This document shows, piece after piece, positions 48,616 through 61,186 of a DNA stretch of 64,000 bases. The notes under the pieces are model-generated. The model did not search any database and was not told the DNA's origin. It was given only the letters and a program-made list of their open reading frames with translations. Position 1 is the stretch's first letter, and every line of letters starts with the position of its first letter. Source of the stretch: Budorcas taxicolor. Taxonomy: Eukaryota; Chordata; Mammalia; Artiodactyla; Bovidae. The DNA lies in assembly GCF_023091745.1 (NCBI RefSeq), contig NC_068925.1:76697085-76761084 (forward strand). The letters are read 5' to 3'. Both the position numbers and the translations under genes were made by a program.

Positions 48616-48954
48616 CTGAAAAGGGGGAAAAAATGTGAAAAGGAAGGCAAACGAAAGGTGGAAGAGTGAGACAGTGTTACTAAAGTGCTATCACTGCCTC
48701 AACAAGCACTTTAACTTAGGATTTCTGGAAGTTAATTGTGAATCCATTATCCATTTAGAGGAAAGTTTCCATGAGAGAGTGTATTATCCGAAATTCAACT
48801 TACACAGAAATTTACTTTTAAGAACCAAACTCACTTCCTTAAATACCTATTAAAGTATCTATATGAAATTCCTATATTGTCTACAAGGACATGCAAAGTT
48901 TTGTTCTAGACATCATAAGAGATAGAAATTTAATGAGAAAATATGCTTGTGACT
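48616..48954. other. intron sequence upstream of SCR3
   Basis: Nothing recognised apart from the SCR3 acceptor at its edge. Confidence 0.5.
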
Positions 48955-49197
48955 ACATGGAAACTTACAGTACCATATGTAAAATAGATAGCCAATGGGA
49001 ATTTGCTGTATGGCCAAGGAAACTCAAACAGGGGCTCTGTATCAGCCTAGAGGGGTGGGATGGGGAGGGAGATGGGAGGGAGGGTCAAAAGGGAGGGGAT
49101 GTATATATACCTATGGCTGATTCATGTTGAGGTTTGAGAAAAAACCACAAAATTCTGTAAAGCAATTATCCTCCCATTAAAAAAATTAATTAATTAA
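48955..49197 (+). mobile_element. L1_BT 3' end fragment
   Basis: gccaatgggaatttgctgta, gggatggggagggagatggg and cctatggctgattcatgttg are ruminant L1 3' UTR sequence, ending in an A-rich tail. Confidence 0.85.
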
Positions 49198-49582
49198 AAA
49201 ATAATAAAATCCACCACTAAGAAATTCTTTATAATTTATAAACATATCCATTTACTGCATCAGAGGTTCACAATAATACCAAAATACTGTCTTATTTCAC
49301 GGTCATCCTTGTAACTGTATAGTGAAATTTCCCAGAATCTACAAATTGTATGAGTTTGAAACAGACTGAATCCAGATGTCTTCCTTTAAGCCAGATATTT
49401 GCAAAAAATGTAAAACAATGCCACTATTCTCACTGTTTTGGAATTTTTTTATTTTTTCATAAAAATATGGTATATATGTTAACATGTATTGACTTTATAC
49501 AAGTCTTAAAAGTGAGTTAATAAAAAACTAGTTTAAAAACTTTCATTCTAATTTCAGTAAAATGAATACCAGTAGACATAAA
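49198..49582. other. intron sequence, nothing recognised
   Basis: AT-rich, no exon seen. Confidence 0.5.
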
Positions 49583-49594
49583 GCACACAAAGAA

Positions 49595-49802
49595 GCAGTT
49601 TCTCAGGTGGCACTAGTAGTTAAGAACCCGTCTGCCAATACAGGAGACATGAGAGACGCAGGTTCATTCTCTGGGTGCGGAAGATCCCAAGGAGGGTGGC
49701 ATGGTAACCCACTCTAGCATTCTTGCCTGGAGAATCCCAGGGTGGGCCACAGTCCACAGCATCGCAGAGCTGGACACGACTGAAGCAACTTAGCACAGCA
49801 AG
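49595..49802 (+). mobile_element. Bov-tA SINE with target duplication
   Basis: Diverged Bov-tA from tttctcaggtggcactagta to ggacacgactgaagcaactt. It is flanked by 12-bp repeats gcacaYaaagaa (one mismatch) at 49583-49594 and 49803-49814. Confidence 0.88.
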
Positions 49803-49915
49803 GCACATAAAGAAAAGCTCTTTGGGATCATTGCTGATTTAAAAGGAAAAACAGATCCTGCAGCCAAAAAGTTTGAACATTCTTGATCTAAATTCTAGAG
49901 TGAGAATTTACTTAC

Positions 49916-50001
49916 TTTCACAGTGTGGAATAGTATCACTCCAAGACACATTCTCTCCAATAAGATTACAAACTATAATAGGTTTTCCTCTTAAGAAATA
50001 A
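49916..50001 (-). CDS. CD46: CD46-like exon: SCR2, second part
   Basis: This 86-nt exon lies between acceptor TTTCTATTTAG and donor GTAAGT. It enters in phase 2 and leaves in phase 1. It reads YFLRGKPIIVCNLIGE then NVSWSDTIPHCE, giving cysteines 3 and 4 of SCR2, the conserved Trp, and a sequon NVS. Joined to the 60239-60338 exon it gives a full-length SCR module with four cysteines. The 10 kb intron between the two halves is filled with L1 and SINE DNA. In human CD46, SCR2 contributes to C3b/C4b cofactor activity; activity here is inferred from fold only. Confidence 0.9.
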
Positions 50002-50930
50002 CTAAATAGAAAAAAGAAAAGGTTACTGTTTCTTTAACAGCACACATAATAATGAAAACTTTTATATGGTTGTTTTTCTATACTCTAGTACTTTGAGGGA
50101 GACGTTTCTTAAGTGACATGATAAAAATGAAAGTGCTAACTAAATCTGCAATTCTAATCAAATAAAGAGTTATTGCCTGTGAACACACACTGGCCCACAG
50201 CAAAAAGTCTCCATGACTCTGTCACGCTGTCAGGCTGGCATCTCTGCTCTCTCTGGCAAATGCATCACACTTTCACGTCTAAGCTTTGGCTCCCACCACT
50301 GTGTTCAGTCAGAACTGAGAAAGAGAGACTAGGCTCTAGAGCTTGCCTGCCTGGATTCAAGTTCTAGTGAATGACGGACTTGTTATTTGAGCTTGGGAAA
50401 GCCTTTGACTGTTTTTCTTGCTCAATTTCCTCATCTATGTAAATGACACAATAGGACATACCTCATGGGATTGTTTAGAGAATAAGTTAGCATCTGACAC
50501 ATAGTGAGTGCTAGCTAAGTTTTAGCTCTTTTTAATATTCTTTAGATCAGAATATCTTCCTAGGAACAGCTTAGGACCGATACTTAATGCAATCTTCTCT
50601 TAATCTTTTCTGATAATTTAAATTTATAGTGCTCTCTCCTCCCTCTGGACTCTCATTGTAATGATCATAAATAATTTTATGTATTCGGCACTTATTTACT
50701 ATTTTGCTTTAATATATTATACTAGTATATATTGTGTTTCAATTTTTCTATTTTTTTGAGAGGAGCCTATGCTTTAAGTTTTTGGAACCTCTCAAAGTGC
50801 CTAATAGGCTCTCTATATCTATGACAGAACATTCTAATATTTTTATTCGATCAATTTAAAAATAATCAGTGAAACTGCTTGCACAAGGTTCTAGTAGACT
50901 TCTCCATCAAGTTGCCCTCATTTTTTGGAT
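50002..50930. other. intron sequence, nothing recognised
   Basis: No exon or repeat assigned. Confidence 0.5.
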
Positions 50931-51914
50931 ATTGTAGTGTTTTAGGAGAGGACTTGGGGAAGGTGGCAGAGGTGGAGGCACTAGGGATCTGTCTCCATAA
51001 CTAGACAAAAACCGCAATGGCAGAGTCTGCCTGATGTCACTATTTTTGGACTTTGGAGTCTGCTGAAGAACTGCGAGTTCCAGAGGAAAACTCGGACAGG
51101 AAAATCACAGTCATTTCAGTCAATTTCAGCTCTTAGGAAAATAGCAGCTGCCCATCCCCACTCTCAGCAAGGTAGCAGGCAGCTGTGCATGTGTTCCTGA
51201 GCGGCTCACAGACAGACTGCAGGAGGCAGGGTACCCAGAAAGGACTGTCCTCCAGGAACCAAGGGTATGTACTCTGACTGCTGACTTTCGTTCCTGATCA
51301 CAGAAAACGGTGGGTAGCCATTGTTGCCATGTCTCGCTGACGCTTGCAAGCCCCTTCCTTGTTGGCTGAAGTGAATTACATGGGATTTAAAGATGGAGCA
51401 CCATTTGCTTCCAATTTGATTTTTGCTTTCAACTTCATTTTAATGCTTCAGGAGCCAATAATTAAAGATTCGACATTCAAAAACAACTGCATATGAGGGG
51501 AAATTTAGAAAGTAAGTGTGCATATTCAGGGAAAAACTCAGAAATGGCCTGCGAAGACCTTCAGTTTACAACTCAGGCTGATTGTTGGCAGAAAAATATC
51601 CTACAGCAATCAAAAAACAATAACAAAAACTGCAATGCCCAGGGAAAGGGGAGGATCTGACTTCCAAAGTTACCATATTATTAAATTCCAATGTCCGGTT
51701 TTCCACAAAAAATCACCAGGCATACAAAGAAACAGGAAAGTATGGCCCATTCAATATAAAAATAAAATTAAATGAACAGAAACTGCTTCTGAAAAACATC
51801 TGATGACAGATAGATTAGATAAGGACTATCTTAAATATGCTTGAACCACTAAAGAAAGATGTGCAGAAAATCAAGAAAATGATGTATGAGCGAAGCAGAA
51901 CAATCATAAGGAGA

Positions 51915-52134
51915 ACGCTCATGAGTGCCTGCTCAGTTGGGTCTGACTCTTCATGACCCCATGGACTGAAGCTTGCCAGGCTTCTCTGCCATGAAATTTT
52001 CCAGGCAAGAACACTGGAGTCAGTTGTCATCTCCTACTCCAGGGTATCTTCCCAACCCAGGGATCTAACCCTCATCTCTTGTGTCTCCTGCATTGACAGG
52101 CAGATTCTTTACCACTGCGCCACCCAGGAAGCCC
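51915..52134 (-). mobile_element. Bov-tA SINE with target duplication
   Basis: Complete reverse-complement Bov-tA ending at accactgcgccacccaggaag. Flanked by atcatRaggaga (one mismatch) at 51903-51914 and 52135-52146. Confidence 0.9.
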
Positions 52135-53138
52135 ATCATGAGGAGACAGATAACCTAAGAAGAAATCAAGGAGGAATTCTAGGCTTAAAGTACAATACCT
52201 GGTCTAAAAAATTCAGTAGAGGGATTTAAAGAAAATTTGACCAGGCAGAAAGAAAAATTAGTGAACCTAAATATAGAATGGGGGAAGTTATTGAATCTGA
52301 GCAACAGAAAGAAAAAAGAGTGAAGAAAAATGAGCGGTCCCTAAAGGACTTGTGCGATATCATCAAGTGGATCATACACGCTGTGGGACTCTCAGAAGGA
52401 GAGGAGAGATAGAAAGCGACAGAGAGAACACTTTACAAAATAATGGCAGACAACTTCCAAAATTTGATGAGAAACACAGATACAATCAAGAAGCTCAACA
52501 ACTTCCAGGTAAAAAGAACTTAAAGAAGTCCACACTAAGACACATAATAATCAAACTCTCAAAAGACAAAGACAGAGCAGCTAAGACGGCAGAGTAGAAG
52601 GACCCTAAACTCACTTCCTCCAATAAGAAAACCAAAATCACAACAACCTACTGGGCAATCCTCATCGAGAAAGACTGAAGCCTACTGGAAAAGGTGCCCT
52701 AGAGCTAGAAACAAAAAGATGGAACCACAAAGAGACTGGTAGGAGGGAAGATTAGGAATATAATCAAATCCATTCCCTTAGGTGGGTGCCCTGCAAACTG
52801 GAGGATAATTATATTATAGAGGTTTTACCACTAGAGCGAGTTCTGAGTCCCACTGAAGCCCTTAACCCAAGACTCCAGCACTGGGAAGAGGAGATCCCAG
52901 AGCATTCGGCTTTGAAAGCCACCAGAGCTTGATTACGGGAGCTCACAGGACTGGGAGAAACAGAGACTTCGCTCTAAAAGGGTACACAGAAGTCTCACAG
53001 ACACCAGAACAAAGGCAGAAGCAGTGATTTCACAGGGTCCTGGATCAGAACTACCTGCTGATCATAAAAGGTGTCCTGAGGAAGCAGGGCTGGCTGTGAT
53101 TCACTCTGGGGATATAGACATTGGTGGCAGATATACAG

Positions 53139-53328
53139 GACTTCTCAGATGGCCCAGTAAAGAATCTGCCTGTCAGTGTAGGAGATGCAGGTTGATCCCT
53201 GGGTTGGGAAGATCCCCTGGAGAAGAAAATGGTAACACACTCCGTTAGTCTTGCCTGAGAAAGTCCATGGACAGAGGAGCCTGGAGGGCTGCAGCTCATG
53301 GGGTGGCAAAGCTGAACACGACTGAGCA
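53139..53328 (+). mobile_element. Bov-tA SINE
   Basis: acttctcagatggcccagta through gctgaacacgactgagcaca. Diverged complete copy within L1. Confidence 0.85.
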
Positions 53329-53518
53329 CACAGGCATGGCAGGTGTGTCAGGGCACACTCATCTGTGTGAGCTCTCCCAGAGGCTGATATTTTGGCATCA
53401 AGACCTGGCCCCACCCAACAGTCTGTAGGATCCAGTGCTGGAAACACCTCAGGCCAAACAACAGATGAGCATCAGCAGACAGGCTGCCTAGAGACTTCCT
53501 GAGCCCACAGCCACATCT

Positions 53519-53720
53519 GGGCTTCCCTTGTGGCTCAGCTGGGAAAGAATCTGTTCACAATGCAGGAGACCTGGGTTCAGTCCCTGGATTGGGAAAATCC
53601 CCTGGAGAAGGAAAAGGCTAGCCACTCCAGTATTCTGGCCTGGAGAATTCCATGTACTGTATAGATCATGGGGTCGCAAAGAGTCAGACATGACTGAGTG
53701 ACTTTCACTTTCACTTCACT
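53519..53720 (+). mobile_element. Bov-tA SINE
   Basis: gggcttcccttgtggctcag through agacatgactgagtgacttt and a tcacttt tail. Well-conserved copy. Confidence 0.92.
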
Positions 53721-54648
53721 AGACATGACCCTGCCCAACAGAGGACCAAGATCCAGCTCCAGTGGCCATGGGGCTGACACTGGAAGCAAGAAAATCACAG
53801 CCCTGCAGCCTGCAGATTGAGCCTACAAATGCAGGCCAGCTAATCCTGGGCCCCTGAGTGATAAGAGGGGAGTGCACTGCTGGGATGCTTTGAACTTTTC
53901 CTAAAGAGGGTCACTTCTCCAAAATCAAAAAAGAGTAACCAACTTACCACATACAAAAAATACAAATAGCAATTTAAAGAAAATGAAAACACAGAAAAAT
54001 ACATTTCAGATGAAGGAACAAGATAAAACCCCAGAAGAACTAACTGACATGGAGGAATGAAATCTACCCAAGAAAGAGTTCAGAGTAATGACAGAGAAGA
54101 TGATCAAAGAACTCAGGAGAACTGGACGCACAAAGCGAAAAATGAGACGTTTTTAACAAAGAATTAGAAAATATAAAGAAAAACCAAATACAATTAAAGA
54201 ATACAATAACTGAACTGAAAACTATGCTAGAAAGAATCAATAGTAGTGTGAATGAGGCAGAAGGACAGATCAGCAAGGTGGAAGACCAAATGGTGGTAAT
54301 CAGTGCCACGGAACAGAAAAAAGAATGAAAAAGAATGAGAACAATTTAAGGGACTTCCAGGACAACATTAAGCATGCTAGCATTTGCATTATTGGGGTCC
54401 CAGAAGGAGGAGAGAGAAAGGGCCTGAGAAAATATTTGAAAAGATAATAGCTGAAAACTCCCCTAATCTGGAAAAGGAACAGTCACCCAGGTCTAGGAAG
54501 TGCAGAGAGTGTGATACAGGATTAACCCACAGAGGAATACACCATGACATAGAATAATCAAAATGACAAAAACTAAAGATGAAGAGAAAATATTAAAAGC
54601 AACAAGTGAAAATCAACAAATAACATATGAGATTACTCCAATAAGGCT

Positions 54649-54925
54649 GCTGCTGCTGCTGCTGCTAAATCACGTCAGTCATGTCCAACTCTGTGCAACC
54701 CCATAGATGGCAGCCCACCAGGCTCCCACCCCTGGGATTCTCCAGGTAAGCATACTGGGGTGGGTTGCCATTTCCTTCTCCAGTGCAGGAAAGTGAAAAG
54801 TGAAAGTGAAGTTGCTCAGTCGTGTCCGACTCTTCACGACCCCATGGACTGTAGCCTACCAGGCTCCTCCATCCATGGGATTTCCCAGACAAGAGTACTG
54901 GAGTGGGTTGCCATTGCCTTCTCCA
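54649..54925 (+). mobile_element. Bov-A2 SINE with target duplication
   Basis: Two-monomer Bov-A2 with a GCT head, flanked by 11-bp repeats ccaataaggct at 54638-54648 and 54926-54936. Confidence 0.93.
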
Positions 54926-56113
54926 CCAATAAGGCTATCAACTAATTTTTCAGCAGAAATTCTGCAGGCCGTAAAGAAGAGACTTTAAAGTGATGAAAGT
55001 CAAAAAGTTACAATCAAGAATACTCTATTCAGCAAAGCTCTCATTTCATTCAGATTTGATGGAGAAATCAAAAGTTTTAGAGACAAGCAAAAGCTAAAAT
55101 AATTCAGTATTACCAAAGCATCTTTACAACAGATAATAAAGGAAATTCTCTGTAGAAATGAAAAGATCACAAATAAAAAGAATAAAATTATAAAATGGAA
55201 AAGCTTATGGGCAAAGGCAAACTTACAATACAGTTAGAAACTCATCCACACACAAAGCTAGTAGGGAACTTAAAAGAAAAAAGCAATGAAATAATTTGTA
55301 TCTACAATAAGCAGTTAAGGGATACACAAAAAATTAGATGTGAAATATAAAATCAAAACCAGTAATTGTGAGTGGAGGAGAATAAAAGGCAGGATATGTA
55401 AAATACGTTTGAAATTAAGAAATCTGCAACTTAAAACAAGTATGTATAAATATAGACTCCTATACAAAAATCTCATATAACCACAAAAAAACTGTAATAG
55501 ATGTACACATAAAAAAGATAAAGGAATCCAAATATAACACTGAAGACAGTCATCAAAAGAGAAGAGAAAGAAAGGGGGAAAAAAAGCAAAAAAAAAATCA
55601 ACAAAATGACAATAGGAACATACATATTAATAGTTACCTTAAATGTAAGTGGACTAAACGCTGCAACCAAAAGACTCAAATTGGCTAAATGATTACAAAA
55701 ACAAGACCTACACACATGCTGTCTACAAGAAAGTCACCTCAGATCTGGAGACACATACACACTGAAAGTGAGGAAATGGAAAGAGCTATTCCATGCAAAT
55801 GGAAATCAAAAGAAAGTCAGAGTTGCAACACTTCTATCAGATACAATACTCTTTTAATAAAGACTACTACAAGAGACAAAGAAGGACACTATATAATGAG
55901 CAAAGAATCAATCCAAGAAGAAAATATAACAATTCAAATACATATGCACCCATTATAGGAGCATCTCAGTACCTAACAGCCAAGTGCTAACAGCCAAAAA
56001 GGGAAAACTGACAGTAATACAGTAATAGTAGGGCACTTTAACACCCCACTTACATCAATGGATAGGTCATCCAGACAGAAAATTAATAAGGAACAACAGC
56101 CTTAAGTGACATA

Positions 56114-56850
56114 TTGAACTCAGTTCAGTTCAGTCACTCACTCGTGTCCGACCCCATGAACTGCAGCATGCCAGGCCTCCCTGTCCATCACCAACTCCCA
56201 GAGTTCACTCAAACTTTTGTCCATCAAGTTGGTGATGCCATCCAGCCATCTCATCCTCTGTCGTCCCCTTCTCCTCCTGCCCCCAATCCCTCCCAGCATC
56301 AGAGTCTTTTCTAATGAGTCAACTCTTTGCATGAGGTGGCCAAAGTACTGGAGTTTCAGCTTTAGCATCATTCCTTCCAAAGAAATCCCAGGGCTCATCT
56401 CCTTCAGAATGGACTGGTTGGATCTCCTTGCAGTCCAAGGGACTCTCAAGAGTCTTCTCCAACACCACAGTTCAAAAGCATCAATTCTTCGGCACTCAGC
56501 CTTTTTCACAGTCCAACTTTCACATCCGTACATGACCACAGGAAAAACCACAGCCTTGACTAGACGGACCTTAGTCAGCAAAGTAATGTCTCTGCTTTTG
56601 AATATACTGTCTAGGTTGGTCATAACTTTTCTTCCAAGGAGTAAGCATCTTTTAATTTCATGGCTGCAGTCACCATCTGCAGTGATTTTGGAGCCCAGAA
56701 AAATAAAGTCTGACACTGTTTCTACTGTTTCCCCATCTATTTCCCATGAAGTGATGGGACAAGATGCCATGATCTTAGTTTTCTGGATGTTGAGCTTTAA
56801 GCCAACTTTCTCGCTCTCCTCTTTCACTTTCATCAAGAGGCTTTTTAGCA
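56114..56850 (-). mobile_element. BovB 3' end copy in L1
   Basis: Reverse-complement BovB tail. A 238-codon open stretch on the minus strand holds the region after the RT domain (IQKTKIMASCPITSWEIDGE, RSNQSILKEMSPGISLEGMM), with the ttcagttcagtcact terminus at its low-coordinate end. It is one of the least damaged BovB 3' halves here. Confidence 0.92.
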
Positions 56851-57047
56851 GCAAAAGTGGTAGTAAGAGGGAATTTTATAGTGATACAAACTTACCTCAG
56901 GAAACAAGAAATATCTCAAATAAACAACCTAACCTTACACTTAAAGCAGTAGAGAAAGAAGAATAAATAAAAGTCAAAGTTAGTAAAAAGAAGGAAATCA
57001 TAAGATCAGAGCAGCAACAAATGAAATAGAGACTTTGATAACCATTC

Positions 57048-57506
57048 TAATAAGATGCATGAAACTGGAGCCTATTATACAGAGAGACGTCAGTCAGAAA
57101 GAAAAACCCCAATACAGTATATTAACTCATACATATGGAATTTAGAAAGATGGTAACGATGACCCTATATGCAAAACAGCAAAAGAGGCCCAGATACACA
57201 GAACAGACTTCTGGACTCTGCGGGAGAAGGCAAGGGTGGGATGGTTTGAGAGAATAGCATTGAAACATGTATATTACCATATGTGGAACAGATGACCACT
57301 CCAAGTTCGATGCATGAACCAGGGCACTCAAAGTCGGTGCACTGGGACAACCCAGAGGGCTTGGATGGGGAGGGAGGTGGAAGAGGGTTCAGGATGGGGG
57401 ACACATGTACACCCATGGCTGATTCATGTCACTGTATGGCAAAACTACAACAACATTGTAAAGTAATTAGCCTCCAATTTAAATAAATAAATTTAAAAAA
57501 ATAGAA
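57048..57506 (+). mobile_element. L1_BT 3' end insertion
   Basis: atgcatgaaactggagccta, ggaggtggaagagggttcag and acacccatggctgattcatg are ruminant L1 3' UTR sequence with an A-rich end, placed within the older L1 ORF2. Confidence 0.88.
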
Positions 57507-59905
57507 AAGACCAATGAAACTAAAAGCTGGTTCTTTGAAAAGATAAAGAAATTGATAGACTTTTAGCCAGACTCATCAATAAAAAAGAGGAGAGGGCTGA
57601 AATCAATAAAACCAGAAAGGAAAAAGAAGTTACAACCAACACATCAGAAATACAAAGGATCACAAAAGACTATTATAGTAGCAACTATTTGCCAATAAAA
57701 TGGACAATCTACTGCAGAAGAAATGGAAATATTCTTAGAAAGAGATAATCTCCCAAGACTGAACCAGGACGAAATAGAACGTATGAACAGACTAATCCCC
57801 GGTACTGAAGTTGAATCAGTAATTTAAAAGGTCCCAACAAGCAAAGTCTTCCAGGACCAGATGGCTTCACAGGTGAATTCTGCCAAACATCCATCCATCT
57901 TTCTGAAACTATTCAAAAAATCTGCAGAAGAAAGAACAGTTCCAAACTTATTCTATAAGATCAGCATCACCCTAATACCAAAACCAGACAGATATCACAC
58001 ACAAAAAAGAACATTTTAGGTCCATCACTGATGAAAATATAAATGAAAATTCTCAACAAAATACTAGCAGACCAACTCCAACAATACATTAAAGGATCAT
58101 ACATCATGATCCAGTGAGATTTATCCCAGGGATATAAGATCTTTAAATATTCATTAACCAACCAATGCATTACACCATATTAACAAATTGAAGAAAAACC
58201 ATGTGATCCTTTCAATAGATGCAGAAAAAACTTCTGATAAAATTCAATACCATTTATGATTTAAAAAATCCTCTTCAGAAAGTGAGCTTAGAGAAAACAT
58301 GGCTCAACATCATAAAGGCCGTATATGACAAATCCACAGCTAATATCATACTCAGTGGTGAAAACAGAAAACATTTTCTCTGAGGTCAGGAAAAATACCA
58401 GGATGCCCACTCTTATCACTTAAATTCAGCATAGTTTTGGAAGTTCTGGCCACAGGAAATGGAGAAGAAAAATAAATAAAAGGAATCCAAATTGGAAAAG
58501 AAGTAAAACCATCACTGTTTGCAGATGATGTGATGCTATACACAGAAAATCCTAAATATACTACCAGAAAACTACTAGAGCTCATCAATGAATTTTGAAA
58601 AGTTGCTGGATACTAAATTAAGATACAGAAATTGTTGCACTTCTATACTCTAACAATGAAATATCAAAAAAGACATTAAGGAAACAATCCCATTTACTAT
58701 TGCATCAAAAAGAATAAAATATATAGAAATAAACCTATCTGAGGAGGCAAAAATCCTATACTCTGAAAACTATAAGATACTGATGAAAGAGCTGAAGATG
58801 ACTCAATGGATGGAAAGATATTGGAAAGATAGATGGAAAGATATTCTGTGTTCTTGGATTTGGAGAATCAGTATTGTCAAAATGACTATACTACCCAAGA
58901 CAATCTATAGATTCAATGCAATCCCTACCAAATTACCAATGGCACTTTTCACAGAACTAGAGTAAAAAATGTTTTAAGTTGTATGGAAACACAAAAGACC
59001 CCTAATAGCCAAAACAATCTTGAGAAGGAAGAATGGAACTGGAGCAATCATGGTCCCTGACTTCAAACCTTACTATAATGCTACAGTCTTCAAAACAGTA
59101 TGGTACTGGCAGAGAAGGGGACACATAGAACCATAGAACAGGATAGAAAGCCCGCCAATAAACTCATACACTGATAACTAATCTAGAACAAAGGAGGCGA
59201 GAATAGACAATGGAGACAAGGCAGTCTTTTCAATAAGTGGTGCTGGGAAAACTAGACAGCTATATGTGAAAAGAATGAAACATTCTTTTATACCATACAG
59301 AACACAGAACATTCTTTTACACCATATACAAATAAATACAAAACTAAACTCAAAATGGATTAAAGACCTAAATGTAAGACCTGATATTATAAAACTCTTC
59401 AAGGAAAATATAGGCAGAACACTCTTTAACATAAATTGTGGTGATATTTTTTTAGATACATCTCCTAGAGTAATGGAAATAAAAACAAACACAAAAAACT
59501 GGGATCTAACTAAATGGGAAGCCCTTTTGCATGGCAAAGGAAATCATAAATAAAGGAAATCTATGGACTGGGAGAAAATATTATAAATGATGATACCAAG
59601 AAGGGATTAATTTCCAATATATGGAGTTCACACAGCTTAATACCAAAAACAACAACAACATAATCAAAAAATGAGCAGAAGGACCAGACATTTTTCCAAA
59701 AAAGTATACAAGTGTCTTTTTCAGGCACATGAAAAAAAATGCTAAATATTGCTAATTATTAGAGAAATGCAAATCAAAACTACAATGAGATATTACCTTA
59801 TACCTGTCAGAATGGCCATCATTTAAATGTCTACCAATAATAAATGCTGGAAAGGGTGTGGAGAAAAAGGAGCCCTGCTACACTGTTGTTGGTCATTTCT
59901 GTGAG

Positions 59906-60238
59906 CCCTCCTTCAACTTTGAGAATGGCCATTTTAAACAGGTGTACTTTGTAGTTAAGGATAAAGCTATCATGATTACTACATTTTTGCCACATCCAAT
60001 AGGCTTATTCTCACATATAATAAGTATATAATCTTGCTTTTCTTCCATTTAAATTTCTAGTAATTACACAGTTTTTCAGCGTAACTTATCATTTCAGGAT
60101 AACACATCATTTCAAGTGCAAGTTACCACCTAGAAAGAAAAGTGAAATCAATTTTAAGGAAATAATCAAGTTGAGAAGCAAAGAAAAATGAAATTCACAA
60201 TGTTTACCTTATTTATTTCTAAAGAGTAACTTACTTAC
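59906..60238. other. intron sequence, nothing recognised
   Basis: Short intron stretch between L1 and the SCR2a exon. Confidence 0.5.
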
Positions 60239-60338
60239 CCCTCATTACAAGAAATGTGAGCTTCTGATTCCCACTCAAATGTGTCATTTGGGGCAACTAC
60301 TTTACCATGTTTTACTTGTGGATCTGGACATGATTTTC
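60239..60338 (-). CDS. CD46: CD46-like exon: SCR2, first part
   Basis: This 100-nt exon lies between acceptor TTCTTTTAG and donor GTAAGT. It enters in phase 1 and leaves in phase 2. It encodes the first half of SCR2, including KSCPDPQVKHGK, the sequon NDT, and SCNEG around the second cysteine. CNEG is identical to human CD46 at the same place. Splitting SCR2 over two exons is typical of CD46, and the phase-2 break falls after the same CNEG residues as in human. The next exon supplies the missing base to complete Gly. Confidence 0.9.
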
Positions 60339-60683
60339 CTAAAAGAAAATTTTCAAATTTGTTTTTTCATACCAATTTCAAAACATTTAAATCAAGATCA
60401 AAATTCTACACTGCTCTTTTCTATTGATGAAATATTATTTTCTTTATTTAATTATCATAAGGGCAAACTTGAAATTCACATTTATCGAGGGACCAATCCC
60501 CAAGAAAGATTCCCTGGAGATTTCTCAAAACCAAAAAAAAATGATTGCTATCTACAACGTAGTTTCTTATGAGAAAATCATTACTGTTGTAGTGGAAAAT
60601 TAACTCTTAAAATGCGTGAAAATCTCTAGAGAACGGAAAAAAAAAAAAACAAACAAGAAATAAAAACGGTTTAGTTTCCTTAC

Positions 60684-60869
60684 TTAAACATGCTTCTTCA
60701 ATACGGCTCCAAGACCCATTAGGCTCACAAGTAGCTGAGAGGAGATAAGGCCACACATAAAAGTATCCTCGGTAACACTCATAGTCTATTCTGTCCCCAG
60801 GATAATAACGGCGTTTAATGACACCCTTAAGCTTCATACTGTCCAATACTGGTGGATCAATGCAGCGTA
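60684..60869 (-). CDS. CD46: CD46-like exon: SCR1 (sushi domain 1)
   Basis: This 186-nt exon follows acceptor TTATTCCTAG and ends at donor GTAAGG, with phase 1 at both ends. It encodes one complete SCR domain with four cysteines (RCIDPP, YECYRG, ATCEPN, EACL) and the conserved Trp in SWSR. PNGSW is an N-glycosylation sequon. The block YYPGDRIDYECYRGYFY aligns with the YY.IGERVDYKCKKGYFY block of human CD46 SCR1, which is the basis for naming the gene. In CD46 this N-terminal domain lies farthest from the membrane and is the part most used by pathogens as a docking site. In cattle CD46 the pestivirus BVDV is reported to bind this domain; the equivalent strands here read differently. The first codon is split with an exon outside the window. 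Confidence 0.9.
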
Positions 60870-61186
60870 CTAGGAATAAGAGAATGAAAACAGAAAATTA
60901 GGAATTTAATCTTTCCCATCAGCCATTGTGGCGTAGCAGTAAGCGGGTAGTACAGAATAAGTAGAAAGTTTCTCTGCAAGATTTTAAATGATTTTATCCA
61001 TGGTTTTATCCAAGCGATGGTAGTAGTGGAGAATGTGTCTTTCTTACTAAAAAAATCCTATTAACTTTTAATTTGTTGAGGAATAAGCTAAATTTTCATT
61101 CAACAGTAAATTCAAGGACACAAAATCTATCTTTTGGGTATTAAATATACATATATATATATGCACACACACACACATTCTCATGG
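60870..61186. other. intron sequence upstream of SCR1
   Basis: Contains the SCR1 acceptor polypyrimidine tract. No exon 1 seen. Confidence 0.6.

Larger units (their letters stand above)
50931..59905 (+). mobile_element. long old L1 with 5' region, ORF1 and ORF2 remnants, many insertions
   Basis: L1 5' region sequence (ccataactagacaaaaaccg, acaactgcatatgaggggaa) begins near 50931. A second 5' UTR-like start (gctaagacggcagagtagaa) lies near 52580, so this may be two L1s end to end. ORF1 remnants lie at about 53930-54500 and ORF2 from about 55590. RT blocks follow near 58300-58600 (SLFADD-type sequence), with the C-terminal region to about 59900. It is inactive, with stops throughout. Inserted elements are listed separately. 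Confidence 0.75.
12464..60869 (-). other. CD46: CD46-like complement regulator gene, 5' end outside window
   Basis: Ten minus-strand exons join in frame into 493 visible codons plus a stop: four SCR (sushi) domains, a short S/T/P stretch, a transmembrane helix and a cytoplasmic tail. This order, with SCR2 split over two exons and a two-exon membrane segment, is that of CD46 (membrane cofactor protein), a type I membrane cofactor for factor I cleavage of C3b and C4b that protects host cells. Junction phases agree throughout (phase 1, except phase 2 inside SCR2 and before the last exon). The signal-peptide exon and promoter are not visible and should lie past 64000. The sequence differs from the classical bovine CD46 as I remember it, so a paralogue is possible. 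The odd part is the 153-residue Lys/Glu tail. The exon chain is a manual reading and no transcript was checked. Confidence 0.88.
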
